Below are positions 1-8,552 of a stretch of DNA of 64,000 nucleotides, one piece after another. Numbering within the stretch: the first letter of the stretch is position 1; every line of letters starts with the position of its first letter. The notes beneath the pieces were generated by a model. It was not told where the DNA came from and made no database searches. It saw only the letters and a program-made list of their open reading frames with translations. The position numbers were made by a program, and so were the translations under genes. This stretch comes from Epibacterium sp. Ofav1-8 (lineage in GTDB: Bacteria; Pseudomonadota; Alphaproteobacteria; Rhodobacterales; Rhodobacteraceae), in contig NZ_JAKRFD010000006.1 in the NCBI RefSeq assembly GCF_022348185.1, forward strand, positions 186,001 through 250,000, written 5' to 3'.

Positions 1-975
1 TTGCTGCGCGGCGGAATAATACATTTCCTTGTAGTTGGTGCTTGCGATGGTGGCCTCTTCGCCACCCTCAGGACGCAGGCTCACGGCAAGGTCGATGTCA
101 TAGAGCATCGGGCCGCAGTCCTTCAGGTGATCCAGAAGCTCTACTTCGCGTGCAGGTGTGTCGCAGCGGAAAGGCTCTAACGCGGCTTTGGTGACGATCC
201 ACGGACTGATGGTGGTGGCAGTCGCTTTGGCCTGGAAGGGGCCGAGCGGCTGGTATTCCCAAGCCTGGATATCGCGGGCGGACCAGTCGTTCAGCAGCAC
301 ATAGCCAAAGATGTGATCATCTGCTTCCTGCACCGTGATCGGCCCATCCGAAGGCGTGCCAACAATCGCGCCCATTTCCAGCTCGATATCAAATCGTGCG
401 CAGGGCGCCCAACGGGGTGCGTCATCATTTGGCCCCTTGAGCTGGCCCCAAGGACGCCGCACATCGGTGCCGGACACCACGACAGAGGACGCACGACCGT
501 TGTACCCGATCGGGATATGCAGCCAGTTTGGTGGCAGCGCGTTCTCCGCGCCGCGGAACATGGTGCCGACATTGGTGGCGTGGTGACGCCCGGCATAGAA
601 ATCGGTGTATTCCGACACCATGAAGGGCATGTGCATCTCGGCATCGGCCATCGGCACAAGGCAGGCTTCGACTTTCTTTTGCTCTTCTGCGCCCTCTTGC
701 AAAAGCGCGATCAGGCGATTGCGAAGCGTGGCCCAGACCGCAGGACCTTCTTCCATAAACTCGTTCCAGAAGGGCAACTCGAACAGCGCTTCCTCGCCCA
801 TATCAACCAGTCCAGCCGCTTCTGCCGCCTGCAGGTCGAGGATCATGTCACCAATCGCCACGCCACAGCGCGGATCGCTGTCGGTGGTCGAAAACACACC
901 ATAGGGAAGGTTATTCAGCGGAAAAGGGTGGTCAGCGGAATTGGCCGACGTCACCCAGGATTTTTTCAAAGGCAT
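1..975 (-). CDS. fahA: Fumarylacetoacetase, 3' end cut by window edge
   Basis: Last step of tyrosine/homogentisate catabolism: hydrolyses fumarylacetoacetate to fumarate and acetoacetate in the cytosol. The frame is open from ATG at 975 (MPLKKSWVTSAN) to base 1, 325 codons, so the C-terminal part lies outside the window. The FAH active-site block is visible near residues 120-150 (YTDFYAGRHHATNVG, then MFRGAENALPPNWLH and GYNGRASSVVVSGTDVRRP), with the Asp metal ligand and the catalytic His. It lies about 115 bases downstream of hmgA on the same strand, so the two are likely co-transcribed, although tandem hairpins separate them. Confidence 0.95.
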   Translation of the reverse strand, partial: MPLKKSWVTSANSADHPFPLNNLPYGVFSTTDSDPRCGVAIGDMILDLQAAEAAGLVDMGEEALFELPFWNEFMEEGPAVWATLRNRLIALLQEGAEEQKKVEACLVPMADAEMHMPFMVSEYTDFYAGRHHATNVGTMFRGAENALPPNWLHIPIGYNGRASSVVVSGTDVRRPWGQLKGPNDDAPRWAPCARFDIELEMGAIVGTPSDGPITVQEADDHIFGYVLLNDWSARDIQAWEYQPLGPFQAKATATTISPWIVTKAALEPFRCDTPAREVELLDHLKDCGPMLYDIDLAVSLRPEGGEEATIASTNYKEMYYSAAQQ

Positions 976-1046
976 GCGCGTTCCTTTTTGGTGGTGAGGG
1001 CTCTGTCGGCCCTCCTTCAGCTTTTACAAATATCTCGGGGGTGAAT

Positions 1047-1085
1047 GCGGCCCCGATTGGGGGCCGCAGAGGGGGCAGCGCCCCC
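1047..1085 (-). terminator. Tandem GC-rich hairpins between hmgA and fahA
   Basis: Two perfect inverted repeats follow hmgA: GCGGCCCC/GGGGCCGC (1047-1054 and 1060-1067, 5-base loop) and GGGGGC/GCCCCC (1071-1076 and 1080-1085, 3-base loop). No T-run follows. This may be a partial terminator or mRNA-stabilising structure that lowers fahA expression relative to hmgA; that role is inference. Confidence 0.4.
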
Positions 1086-1090
1086 GCCCC

Positions 1091-2446
1091 TTACTTCTTA
1101 CCGGGGGTTCCGTCGAATTTCTTTTCCAGATCGCTCCAGCAGTCGATGTATTCATCCTGAAGCGGGGCCTCATTGGCGGCAAACTCCGTCAGATGCTGAG
1201 GGAAGCGGGTTTCAAACATGAAGGACATGGTGTTCTCCAGCTTCTCCGGCCCGAGGTTGGAATTCGACGCGCCCTCAAAGGCCTCCCGGTCGGGACCATG
1301 CGGCAGCATCATGTTGTGAAGGCTCACGCCACCGGGGACAAAGCCCTGCGGCTTGGCATCATACTGGCCGTAGATGTTGCCCATCAGCTCCGACATGATG
1401 TTCTTGTGATACCACGGCGGGCGGAAGGTGTTTTCCGCCACCATCCAGCGTTCGCGGAACAGCACAAAATCGATATTGGCGGTTCCCGGCTGGCCCGAGG
1501 GCGCGGTCAGCACGGTAAAGATCGACGGGTCAGGGTGGTCAAATAGGATCGCGCCCACCGGGCAATAGGTGCGCAGATCGTATTTATAGGGCGCGTAGTT
1601 GCCGTGCCAGGCCACCACGTCCAGCGGGCTCTGGCCGATCTTGGTTTCATGGAACTGGCCACACCATTTCACGGTCAGCGTCGAGGGCACTTCACGGTCC
1701 TCATAGGCGGCCACCGGTGCCTTGAAATCCCGCGGGTTGGCCATGCAGTTTGCACCGATCGGACCACGGCCGGGCAGATCGAATTTCTGACCGTAGTTTT
1801 CGCAGACAAAGCCGCGCGCCGGGCCATCCAGCACTTCGACACGGTACACCAGACCACGCGGGAGGATGGCGATTTCTTTCGGTTCGATGTCGATGATACC
1901 GAGTTCGGTGGCAAAGCGCAGGCGGCCTTCTTGCGGGACCACCAGAAGCTCCGAGTCGGCGGAGAAGAAATATTCATCCTTCATCGACTCCGTCACAAGG
2001 TAGATATGGGTCGCCATGCCGACCTGAGTGTTCACATCCCCCGCCGTCGTCATGGTGCGCATCCCCGTGAGCCAGGTCAGCCCCTGATCCGAATGCGGCA
2101 CCGGGTCCCAGCGGTATTGGCCGAGCGAAATCACATCCTCTGGAATATGCGGCGCGCTCTTCCAGTAAGGCAGGTCGATTTTCTCATAGCGGTGCGAATG
2201 TTTGACGCTGGGGCGGATGCGATAGCACCAGGTACGTTCGGGGCGTTCTGCAGTAAAGGCGGTGCCGGAGAGCTGTTCGCCATAGAGCCCATATTCGCAT
2301 TTCTGCGGGCTGTTCATGCCTTGGGGCAGGGCGCCGGGCAGGGCTTCGGTTTCAAAATCATTCCCAAATCCGGGCATGTAACCCTCATGGGTGCCCTGAT
2401 TGGACGGGGCTTGAATCATCTGGTCAGGCAAAGCGTGACGGGTCAT
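1091..2446 (-). CDS. hmgA: Homogentisate 1,2-dioxygenase
   Basis: Opens the homogentisate ring with O2 to give maleylacetoacetate, using non-haem iron. Family motifs carrying the iron ligands are present near the C-terminal third: [13 protein letters not shown] (His, Glu) and [15 protein letters not shown] (His). I chose ATG at 2446 (MTRHALPDQ, 451 aa) over the in-frame TTG nine bases upstream. GGAGG at about 2455-2460 has ideal spacing for the ATG, and the TTG would lie right against it. Length fits the family. First gene of the tyrosine-degradation unit with fahA, divergent from the MarR gene that probably controls it. Confidence 0.96.
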   Translation of the reverse strand: MTRHALPDQMIQAPSNQGTHEGYMPGFGNDFETEALPGALPQGMNSPQKCEYGLYGEQLSGTAFTAERPERTWCYRIRPSVKHSHRYEKIDLPYWKSAPHIPEDVISLGQYRWDPVPHSDQGLTWLTGMRTMTTAGDVNTQVGMATHIYLVTESMKDEYFFSADSELLVVPQEGRLRFATELGIIDIEPKEIAILPRGLVYRVEVLDGPARGFVCENYGQKFDLPGRGPIGANCMANPRDFKAPVAAYEDREVPSTLTVKWCGQFHETKIGQSPLDVVAWHGNYAPYKYDLRTYCPVGAILFDHPDPSIFTVLTAPSGQPGTANIDFVLFRERWMVAENTFRPPWYHKNIMSELMGNIYGQYDAKPQGFVPGGVSLHNMMLPHGPDREAFEGASNSNLGPEKLENTMSFMFETRFPQHLTEFAANEAPLQDEYIDCWSDLEKKFDGTPGKK

Positions 2447-2482
2447 TTTAGCCAACCTCCTCTTGCATTTCCCTCTCGGTAA

Positions 2483-2500
2483 TAGTTGATTTTGTAACTA
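2483..2500. promoter_or_regulatory. Candidate MarR operator between hmgA and marR
   Basis: A perfect inverted repeat TAGTT-N8-AACTA (2483-2487 and 2496-2500) in an AT-rich patch of the 76-base divergent intergenic region. Size and position fit a MarR-family dimer site controlling both directions. Inferred from symmetry and location only. Confidence 0.45.
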
Positions 2501-2522
2501 ACAAGGGATGCGGAGCGCGCGT

Positions 2523-2981
2523 ATGGACAAAAATGATGATTTTATAGTGCAGGATTTCCTGCCGTTTCTCCTGAATCGGGCGGCAGAGGATTCCTCGCTG
2601 GAGTTTCAAAAGCTCTACAAGGGGCGCTACGGCATGCTGCGAACCGAATGGCGGGTGCTGTTCCATCTCGGCATGTACAATCGCATGACCGCGCGGGACA
2701 TCAGTCAGCGGGCCAAGATCCACAAGACAAAGATCAGCCGCGCCGTCGCAAAACTGGCGGAACGCCGCTGGGTCAGTCGCAGCCGGGATGAGGCCGATCG
2801 CAGGGCAGAGCACCTTGAGTTGACGGCGGCGGGGCGCGGCGTCTACGACGATCTGCGCAAGCAGGCTCGGGCGTATGACCAGAAACTGACCAAGGGGTTT
2901 TCGGCTGGCGATGTGGCACTCTTGCGCCGTATGTTACGGCAGTTGGCCAGCATGGAATGCCCGGTCGATCTTGAGACATGA
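2523..2981 (+). CDS. MarR-family transcriptional regulator (probable hmg regulator)
   Basis: A winged-helix MarR protein of 152 residues. The HTH and wing are seen in RMTARDISQRAKIHKTKISR and in SRDEADRRAEHLELTAAGR, the latter being the typical D-x-R-D/R-wing before the final dimerisation helices. Start at ATG 2523 is preferred over ATG 2508 because GGAG at 2512-2515 is well spaced for 2523. Divergent from hmgA with a dyad between them, so it probably senses an aromatic intermediate of tyrosine breakdown. Its stop overlaps the cyclase start by four bases (ATGA), implying translational coupling. Confidence 0.88.
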   Translation: MDKNDDFIVQDFLPFLLNRAAEDSSLEFQKLYKGRYGMLRTEWRVLFHLGMYNRMTARDISQRAKIHKTKISRAVAKLAERRWVSRSRDEADRRAEHLELTAAGRGVYDDLRKQARAYDQKLTKGFSAGDVALLRRMLRQLASMECPVDLET

Positions 2982-4225
2982 CCCGCCACGAGGAGGATGG
3001 GGCAATTCACGCCGCCACCGAAGATCTAAAGAACTGGCTCACCCGTCAGGGGCTTAAATCCCGTGGACGCGAAGAGCTGTTGCGCGCCTTTTGCGAACGA
3101 TTGGTCAACCACGGAGTGCCTCTGTTGCGGATGCAGCTGGCGCAGCGCGCGCTGCACCCTGAGTTTGGCGGCATTGGTTTTACCTGGACCCGCAAGGACG
3201 GGATGAACGCCGAGTATTTTGGCCGCGTCGATCACAAAGAACCGCATCATGAGTGGCTGCAAAGCCCGTTTCATGCGCTTCTCACCTCGGGCGAGGCTGA
3301 GATGCACAGTGTTTTCAGCGCGCAGGATGTGTCGCGTTTTCCGATATTCGCCCGCCTCAAGGCGATGGGCGCAACGAGTTACTTTGCCCATTGGCAGCCG
3401 TTGGGACCTGCAAGCGATACCGCCTATGAGCCTGAGCGCCCGGATGCCGAGGGCCTCGTGGTGTCCTGGAGTTTTGACGGCGCGCCCGAGGACGCCGTCC
3501 CCTACTTGGACATCATTCGGGGGGTATTTGACACGCTGGCTCTTGTGCTTGCAGGCGCGGGGAACCGCGAAATGGGGCGCGCGCTGTTGCAGGTCTATCT
3601 GGGCCGGGATGCTGGCGCGCGCGTGCTGTCCGGGGAAATCGCGCGCGGGTCGTCTCAGCATATCGATGCAGTGATCTGCCTGTTCGACCTGCGCGGCTTT
3701 ACGGCGCTCTCTGAGGCTCTGCCGGGCGAGGCGATGGTCGATTTGCTGAACGACTATTTCGGCCATGTGGTGGAGCTGATCCAGTCGCATGGCGGCAATA
3801 TCCTGAAGTTCATGGGCGATGCGGTCATGGCGATGTTCAACCTTGGCACGCTGCAGGAGGATGCGCAGGCCGCATTGCGCGCCGTTGCGGAACTGGGGCC
3901 ACGGATGAAAGCGGTCAATGCCGCCCGCGCTGCAGCAGGCCTGCCGCTGGCCGAATATACCATGGCCCTGCATGCGGGTGAGATCCTCTATGGCAATATC
4001 GGCGCGCCCAATCGGCTGGATTTCACCGTGATCGGCCCGGCCGTGAACCTGACGGCGCGGATCGCGGACATGCATCGCACGGTGGAGCGCTCGATCATCC
4101 TCTCGGAAGACGTGCGCAATGCGGCAGGGCGTGACGGAGAGGGGCTGGTCTCGGTCGGACGCTACATGTTGCGTGGGGTGGCAGAGCCGGTGGAGCTTTT
4201 TACGCTGTATCAACCCGAGGTGTGA
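2978..4225 (+). CDS. Class III adenylate cyclase
   Basis: 415 aa. Residues 1-220 form an unassigned N-terminal region that could be a sensory domain. The class III cyclase domain follows from about residue 225. Both metal Asp residues are visible (FDLRGFTALSE and MGDAVMAMF). So is the adenine-specifying Lys/Asp pair (LKFMGD; NRLDFTVIG) and the Asn/Arg transition-state pair in GPAVNLTARI. These point to active cAMP synthesis rather than cGMP. No membrane segment is evident, so it is probably cytosolic. The start overlaps the MarR stop; a link of cAMP to aromatic catabolism is only suggested by this. Confidence 0.9.
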   Translation: MTRHEEDGAIHAATEDLKNWLTRQGLKSRGREELLRAFCERLVNHGVPLLRMQLAQRALHPEFGGIGFTWTRKDGMNAEYFGRVDHKEPHHEWLQSPFHALLTSGEAEMHSVFSAQDVSRFPIFARLKAMGATSYFAHWQPLGPASDTAYEPERPDAEGLVVSWSFDGAPEDAVPYLDIIRGVFDTLALVLAGAGNREMGRALLQVYLGRDAGARVLSGEIARGSSQHIDAVICLFDLRGFTALSEALPGEAMVDLLNDYFGHVVELIQSHGGNILKFMGDAVMAMFNLGTLQEDAQAALRAVAELGPRMKAVNAARAAAGLPLAEYTMALHAGEILYGNIGAPNRLDFTVIGPAVNLTARIADMHRTVERSIILSEDVRNAAGRDGEGLVSVGRYMLRGVAEPVELFTLYQPEV

Positions 4226-4281
4226 GACGCCAAACAAGCCCCCGGACCTTACTGTGGGGGCCTAAGCGCTGTTGCTTGAAG

Positions 4282-4340
4282 AGGTTTCCACCCGTGACCG
4301 GGTGGACCCGCGCGCGCCGGGCCAAAGGCCCGGCGCGCGC
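4282..4340 (+). repeat. Tandem-hairpin intergenic element, copy A
   Basis: Begins GAGGTTTC, then hairpin CCACCC/GGGTGG (4288-4293, 4300-4305), then a perfect 14-bp inverted repeat with AAA loop (4310-4323 and 4327-4340). It lies between the convergent cyclase and mipZ genes. The rest of 4226-4424 holds a weak GCCCCC/GGGGGC hairpin (4239-4261) and no gene. Related elements occur at 17.04, 35.6, 40.5, 52.55 and 61.6 kb. Confidence 0.7.
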
Positions 4341-4424
4341 CCTTCGCCGATCCCGATCTGGCACACCGAAGGTGGGTCAGGGCAGGGAGCGGAACCCCTT
4401 AGCGACCTTACGCAGACCGTTAGG

Positions 4425-5234
4425 TCAGATGTCGATCTCGACTTCGGGCAGCTCCAGCGCCTTCATCATATCGCGCAGCTCCTGACGTGCGGCGATATTC
4501 GAGATGTTGAGCTGTTTGACGCCCACATCCTTCAGGTCCAGCAAGGTCAGGCCGCGCGGGAAGAGTTCGCGGAAGATCACCCGTTCGGAAAAGCCCGGTG
4601 CGACGCGAAAGCCGATCCGCTTGGAGAGCATATTGATCGCGCGCTCCATCTTTTCCTTGTTGACCATGCGCTGTGTGCCGACCCGGTTGCGGATCACGAT
4701 CCAGTCGATGGGGGGCAAACCTGCCTGCGCGCGCAGCTGGCGCGCGTTCCAGACCATTTCGGAATAGACCGAGGGGCCTTTGATTTTCTCGCCCTTCTCA
4801 TCGGTATGCGCCAGCAGGTCGAAATCCACAAAACTGTCGTTGAGCGGCGTGATCAATGTGTCGGCCAGCGAATGCGCGACCTGGCTCAGCCGGGTGTGGG
4901 AGCCGGGGCAGTCAATGAGAATGAAGTCATACTCCGGCTCCAACTCCGAAACCGCTGCCGACAGGCGCAGGTCATAGATGTTTTCGCCCGGTTGCAAGGT
5001 GTCCGGATCGATCTCTGGCAGTTCGTGCAGGGCCACCATCGGCAGATCCATATTGGACGCGGCGATGAAGGCGAGACGGTTTTCCAGATACCGTCCGAGC
5101 GAACGCTGCCTGAGGTCGAGGTCCAGTCCCGCGACCTTGTACCCCATGCGCGCCAGTGTGGTGGCCACATGCATGGAGACGGTGGATTTCCCTGCGCCGC
5201 CCTTTTCGTTGCCGACGACAATGATATGCGCCAT
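4425..5234 (-). CDS. mipZ: Division-plane positioning ATPase MipZ
   Basis: 269 aa, ParA/MinD superfamily. The deviant Walker A is at the N-terminus (GNEKGGAGKSTVS), followed by LDLDLRQRSLGRYLENR and the Walker B stretch DFILIDCPG near residue 115. Length and these signatures match alphaproteobacterial MipZ, which binds ParB at the origin and forms a bipolar gradient inhibiting FtsZ polymerisation away from midcell. It stands alone on the - strand, downstream of rpmE, separated by the rpmE terminator. Confidence 0.92.
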   Translation of the reverse strand: MAHIIVVGNEKGGAGKSTVSMHVATTLARMGYKVAGLDLDLRQRSLGRYLENRLAFIAASNMDLPMVALHELPEIDPDTLQPGENIYDLRLSAAVSELEPEYDFILIDCPGSHTRLSQVAHSLADTLITPLNDSFVDFDLLAHTDEKGEKIKGPSVYSEMVWNARQLRAQAGLPPIDWIVIRNRVGTQRMVNKEKMERAINMLSKRIGFRVAPGFSERVIFRELFPRGLTLLDLKDVGVKQLNISNIAARQELRDMMKALELPEVEIDI

Positions 5235-5406
5235 CTCACGGATCCCTTCAAATCTGCGCCGCTTGCGTGGCGGCGCCCTTTGCTTTTTCCGGGACTATAA
5301 GACCCAAGCGAATCAATGGGAAGCGGCCAAAACACCCAAGTTAGAGCCTATTGTCCTGAAGTAACGCCCGCAGCGGCAGCAGCTGGCATCCCGACGGCCC
5401 AAACAC

Positions 5407-5435
5407 AAAACGCCGCCCCTGGAGGGACGGCGTTT
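5407..5435 (-). terminator. Rho-independent terminator of rplS-rpmE
   Basis: On the - strand, AAACGCCG/CGGCGTTTT encloses a 12-base loop and is followed by GTGTTT. It lies about 40 bases beyond the rpmE stop and ends the ribosomal transcript before mipZ. Confidence 0.75.
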
Positions 5436-5476
5436 GACAGGTGTATCCTTGTGGATAAACCGGTGGAAGGGTTGGC

Positions 5477-5698
5477 TCAGAAGCCCAGACCTTCGTATTT
5501 CTTCTTGAACTTGGACACGCGGCCGCCGGTGTCCATCAGGCGGGAGGAGCCGCCAGTCCACGCGGGGTGCGCGGAGGGGTCGATGTCCAGTGCCAGCTGA
5601 TCGCCTTCGCTGCCCCAGGTGGAACGCATCTTGATGATGGTGCCGTCGGTCAGCTTGACGTCGATGAAGTGGTAGTCGGGATGGGTGTCTTTTTTCAT
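5477..5698 (-). CDS. rpmE: 50S ribosomal protein L31
   Basis: 73 aa ([20 protein letters not shown]), with HPAWTGG in the second half, typical of alphaproteobacterial L31. There is no cysteine at all, so this is the zinc-independent (C-) form. It lies 11 bases downstream of rplS with its own GGAG-type ribosome site (GGAGTGGTCTC before the ATG), the usual rplS-rpmE pair of this group. A strong terminator follows. Confidence 0.96.
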   Translation of the reverse strand: MKKDTHPDYHFIDVKLTDGTIIKMRSTWGSEGDQLALDIDPSAHPAWTGGSSRLMDTGGRVSKFKKKYEGLGF

Positions 5699-5709
5699 GA
5701 GACCACTCC

Positions 5710-6081
5710 TTACGCTTTGGCTTTGTAGTTTGCGTCTTCTGCGATACGGGCGGATTTGCCGCGACGCGAGCGCAGGTAGTACAGCTTGGCGCGACGCACG
5801 CGACCGCGGCGCACGACTTCGATGTACTCGATATTGGTGGAGAACAGCGGGAACACACGTTCCACACCTTCGCCAAAGGAAATCTTGCGAACGGTGAAGG
5901 AGCCGGCGATACCGGAGCCGTTCTTGCGGCTGATGCAGACGCCCTCATAGGCCTGCACACGGGTGCGGGTGCCTTCGGTCACCTTGTAGCCGACGCGGAT
6001 GGTGTCACCGGCCTTGAAGTCGGGGATGGTTTTCCCCAGCGCAGCAATCTGCTCCGCTTCGAGTTGTGCGATCAGATCCAT
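5710..6081 (-). CDS. rplS: 50S ribosomal protein L19
   Basis: 123 aa component of the large subunit, at the interface with the small subunit. Characteristic stretches: [57 protein letters not shown]. In many bacteria it directly follows trmD. Here an MFS/MerR/YegP block of about 2.3 kb lies between trmD and rplS, so rplS probably has its own promoter in the 302-base region upstream. Confidence 0.97.
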   Translation of the reverse strand: MDLIAQLEAEQIAALGKTIPDFKAGDTIRVGYKVTEGTRTRVQAYEGVCISRKNGSGIAGSFTVRKISFGEGVERVFPLFSTNIEYIEVVRRGRVRRAKLYYLRSRRGKSARIAEDANYKAKA

Positions 6082-6351
6082 GATCGTCTCCTATGCTGCT
6101 CGTGGTTATATCCACGAAGGTCTTGTGATCCCCAGAGCTCCTGGTCTTCACCGGGTCCGCAAACGGCTCTCACCTGCTGCGCCCGCCAGAGATACGGTCT
6201 CGTTGCTTTTCGTCTCGATCCGCGTGCTGTATCGCCGCCGAAGAAGGGTGGCACAGGCAAAACGGAACAGGTCCGGACGACTCATGATGAGCCCCGGACG
6301 CGCGGTTGATAGGCCAGTTCGGGCCTGTTTGCAAGCCCGATACGACGCCGT

Positions 6352-6375
6352 CCGCAGAGGGGTGTCCCCCTGCGG
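6352..6375 (-). terminator. Hairpin downstream of the MFS gene
   Basis: CCGCAGAGGGG-TGT-CCCCCTGCGG, ten pairs with one mismatch, directly after the MFS stop on the - strand. The rest of 6082-6351 holds a weaker TCGGGC/GCCCGA hairpin (about 6319-6341), presumably the rplS promoter, and no convincing gene. Confidence 0.5.
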
Positions 6376-6383
6376 TGCAGGCA

Positions 6384-7592
6384 TCAGACCTGTTTGGTCA
6401 GCGGTTTTTGCTGGCTGTGGATAACCAGCGCCCCGACTGCGCCCAGCAGGAGCACAACGGCAAGGGCCGCGAAGGTGCCGGGGTAGCCGCTGGCACGGAC
6501 CAGCGGCAGGGTCAGGAACGGCGAAATGATCTGGCCGAGAAAGACCGAGGTGGTCATGACACCTGCAGCGCGCCCGCGGCGGCTGGCTGGTGCGGACTTC
6601 AGTGCGATCTCATTGAAGTTTGGGGAGACGGTTGCAAAACCAAGGCCCACAAGCGTCGCGCCGACAAAAATCAGGGGCAGCCCGCCCGCCAGCGCCAGCG
6701 TCGCCATGCCGCTGCCCATCAGGCCGTAGCCGAGCATGAACAGCCGTGCATGACCAAGCCGGGGCTTGAGGGCAGAATAGCGCGTCGCGGCGAATGCGCC
6801 GGCCAGCGTCAGCGCCCCCATCACGGCTCCCATGACTGCGGTGTTGTCGATGCCGTGGCTGGCGACGAAGAACGGGACCTGGGTCGGCATGGTGAAAAAG
6901 CACAAGGTCGTCAGCAGTTGCAGCGCGGCCATCGACCACAGCCCGGCGCCGAGCCCTGGCGCGCCACTGGCCGACGCACTCGCGAGTGTTTCGGCAGGGG
7001 AGGACGTCGGGCGCTTTGGTTCGGTGATGGCGACCCACAGCACCGGCAGGATCAGCAGCGCGATGCCGTGAATGGCGAAGGCATGCATGGGCGACATCAG
7101 CGCCAGAACGCCAGCGAGGGTGATCGAAACCAGACCACCGATGTTGCGCGCCGAGATCTGAAGGCCAAGCAAACGGCTCCGGGCCGCGCCATCGAAATAA
7201 TCCGCGATGAGCGCTGTTTGAGCGGTCATGATCAGGGCAACCGCAACGCCAAGTGCTAGGCGGCTGGCAAGGATCGCTTCGAGGCTGTTCAGGAACATGC
7301 CCAGACATCCGGCCAGTGCGAACAGAAATACACCGCCCAGCAGGAGGATCCGTTTGCCGATACGGTCGGCGAGGACGCCGGTCCAGCCAGCAATCAGCAC
7401 CACGGCAACCGACGGCGCGGGCACCAGAAACCGGGTCAGAAGTGCGGCCTGCGGATGGTCGGTAAACCGGGCCTCCAGCCCCGGCAGGGCAGGGCTGATG
7501 GCGGCGTTGGCCATGGTGGTAAGGGTCGCCGCAAGCAAAAGCGCCACGGCGCGGCGATCAAGGGACGGGAGCGGAGAGAGAGATTGGGACAC
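6384..7592 (-). CDS. MFS efflux transporter under MerR-type control
   Basis: 402 aa with about twelve hydrophobic segments and the MFS loop motif near residues 70-80 (GVLADRIGKRILLLGG). Drug:H+ antiporter-like, inner membrane; substrate unknown. GTG start at 7592 with AAGGAG upstream (MSQSLSPLPSLDRR). Divergent from a MerR regulator. The shared spacer carries a textbook MerR promoter reading toward this gene (TTGACC, 19 bases, TAGCCT, with a dyad in the spacer), so it is probably induced by that regulator. The pair is inserted in a ribosomal-protein gene cluster. Confidence 0.88.
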   Translation of the reverse strand: MSQSLSPLPSLDRRAVALLLAATLTTMANAAISPALPGLEARFTDHPQAALLTRFLVPAPSVAVVLIAGWTGVLADRIGKRILLLGGVFLFALAGCLGMFLNSLEAILASRLALGVAVALIMTAQTALIADYFDGAARSRLLGLQISARNIGGLVSITLAGVLALMSPMHAFAIHGIALLILPVLWVAITEPKRPTSSPAETLASASASGAPGLGAGLWSMAALQLLTTLCFFTMPTQVPFFVASHGIDNTAVMGAVMGALTLAGAFAATRYSALKPRLGHARLFMLGYGLMGSGMATLALAGGLPLIFVGATLVGLGFATVSPNFNEIALKSAPASRRGRAAGVMTTSVFLGQIISPFLTLPLVRASGYPGTFAALAVVLLLGAVGALVIHSQQKPLTKQV

Positions 7593-7626
7593 GAGGATCT
7601 CCTTGCCAAAGTTCGGGATTGAATGC

Positions 7627-7657
7627 AGGCTACGAATTCAAGTCAACTTGAGGTCAA
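7627..7657 (-). promoter_or_regulatory. SoxR-like MerR promoter/operator of the MFS gene
   Basis: On the - strand: -35 TTGACC (7657-7652), a 19-base spacer, -10 TAGCCT (7632-7627). Centred in the spacer is a perfect dyad TCAAGT-TG-ACTTGA (7638-7651), very like the SoxR box of soxS. The over-long 19-base spacer is the hallmark of promoters that MerR proteins activate by DNA distortion. It also sits just upstream of the regulator's own ATG, so autorepression is likely. Confidence 0.75.
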
Positions 7658-7659
7658 GG

Positions 7660-8103
7660 ATGAAATTGCTCGATATTGGCGAGGTTTCAGATCGCAGCGG
7701 TGTAAAGCCCTCGGCGCTGCGGTATTATGAGGAAAAAGGCCTGATCCAGTCGCTGTCCCGCAACGGGTTGCGGCGCCAATATGGGCCAGAGGTCCTGCAA
7801 CAGCTGGCGCTGATCGCGCTTGGGAAACAGGGCGGGTTTGCGCTCGACGAGATTGCGGCGATGTTCGGAGCAAAGGGCCAGCCGGAGCTGCCACGGGATG
7901 AACTGCACAGCCGCGCCGATGATATGCTGCGACAGGCAAAACAGATGGAGGCGCTGGCGCAGATGATGCGCCATGTCGCGGAATGCCCGGAGCCCAACCA
8001 CCTGGAATGTGCCCGGTTCCAGCAGATGCTGCGGGTGGCCATCCGCGCCCAACAGCGCGAGGCCCGGGCGTCGCGGTCTGCGCGCATGCGGCAGGACAGC
8101 TGA
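7660..8103 (+). CDS. MerR-family transcriptional activator
   Basis: 147 aa. N-terminal winged HTH (LDIGEVSDRSGVKPSALRYYEEKGLI) and a coiled dimerisation helix. The C-terminus has two cysteines eight residues apart (CPEPNHLEC). The Fe-S four-cysteine motif of true SoxR is absent, so the signal is probably not sensed by an iron-sulfur cluster, although the operator resembles a SoxR box. Start at ATG 7660; the longer upstream frame has no ribosome site. It faces the MFS gene, its probable target. Confidence 0.88.
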   Translation: MKLLDIGEVSDRSGVKPSALRYYEEKGLIQSLSRNGLRRQYGPEVLQQLALIALGKQGGFALDEIAAMFGAKGQPELPRDELHSRADDMLRQAKQMEALAQMMRHVAECPEPNHLECARFQQMLRVAIRAQQREARASRSARMRQDS

Positions 8104-8122
8104 GCCGCAGTCCGGCTGCGGC
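8104..8122. terminator. Bidirectional hairpin between convergent genes
   Basis: GCCGCAG-TCCGG-CTGCGGC, a perfect 7-bp stem in the 37 bases between the MerR stop and the YegP-like stop. No T-run, so termination is only probable. Confidence 0.4.
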
Positions 8123-8140
8123 CCGCCAGAGATAAGGGGA

Positions 8141-8473
8141 TCAGGTCAGATCTTCGATCCGGGCGTCAGGCGCATTGTTCTTCACCGACTCGATGCCATT
8201 GTCGCGACCCGAGGCGCTGGCATAGCTTTGCGAGGTGCCGATCACCTGGCCGTTGCTGGCCTTCAGGTTGAACATATGCTTGCCGGCAGCGGTTTCCTTG
8301 CGCTCGTAGCGGCCATCGTCACCGGCGTTGCTCTTGACGGATGCGATGCCGTTCTCGGCGCTGGCCTTTTGCTTGTAGCCTTCGCTTGCCAGAATGTTCT
8401 CGCCATTGCCGGCCTTCAGGCGAAAGCGGTATTCGCCGGCGTTGTCGGTATAGAGTTCAAATTTCCCAGCCAC
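8141..8473 (-). CDS. YegP-like DUF1508 protein
   Basis: 110 aa made of two tandem DUF1508 repeats: residues about 4-50 (FELYTDNAGEYRFRLKAGNGENIL, KQKASAENGIASVKSNA) and about 55-105 (HMFNLKASNGQVIGTSQSY, GRDNGIESVKNNAPDA). The start is GTG 8473 with AGGAG eight bases upstream; the longer in-frame ATG at 8536 has no such site. Function in the cell is unknown; small cytosolic proteins of this family are often stress-linked. Same strand as trmD, about 80 bases downstream. Confidence 0.85.
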   Translation of the reverse strand: MAGKFELYTDNAGEYRFRLKAGNGENILASEGYKQKASAENGIASVKSNAGDDGRYERKETAAGKHMFNLKASNGQVIGTSQSYASASGRDNGIESVKNNAPDARIEDLT

Positions 8474-8552
8474 CCTGTGGTCTCCTATTCCTGAGTGAAT
8501 AGAAGGGACTAAAGCACGGCTTTTGGTGTTCGGCAACGTTGCAGGCGGCGGT

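Noticed and set aside
3026-4237. 403-codon open frame on the - strand over the adenylate cyclase
   Set aside because: The + strand has complete cyclase motifs; the antisense has none.
4226-4424. Gene in the gap between cyclase and mipZ
   Set aside because: Only hairpins and GC palindromes; the open frame is a chance product of the repeat.
6306-7259. 317-codon + strand frame over the MFS gene
   Set aside because: Antisense of a membrane protein; charged, without motifs.
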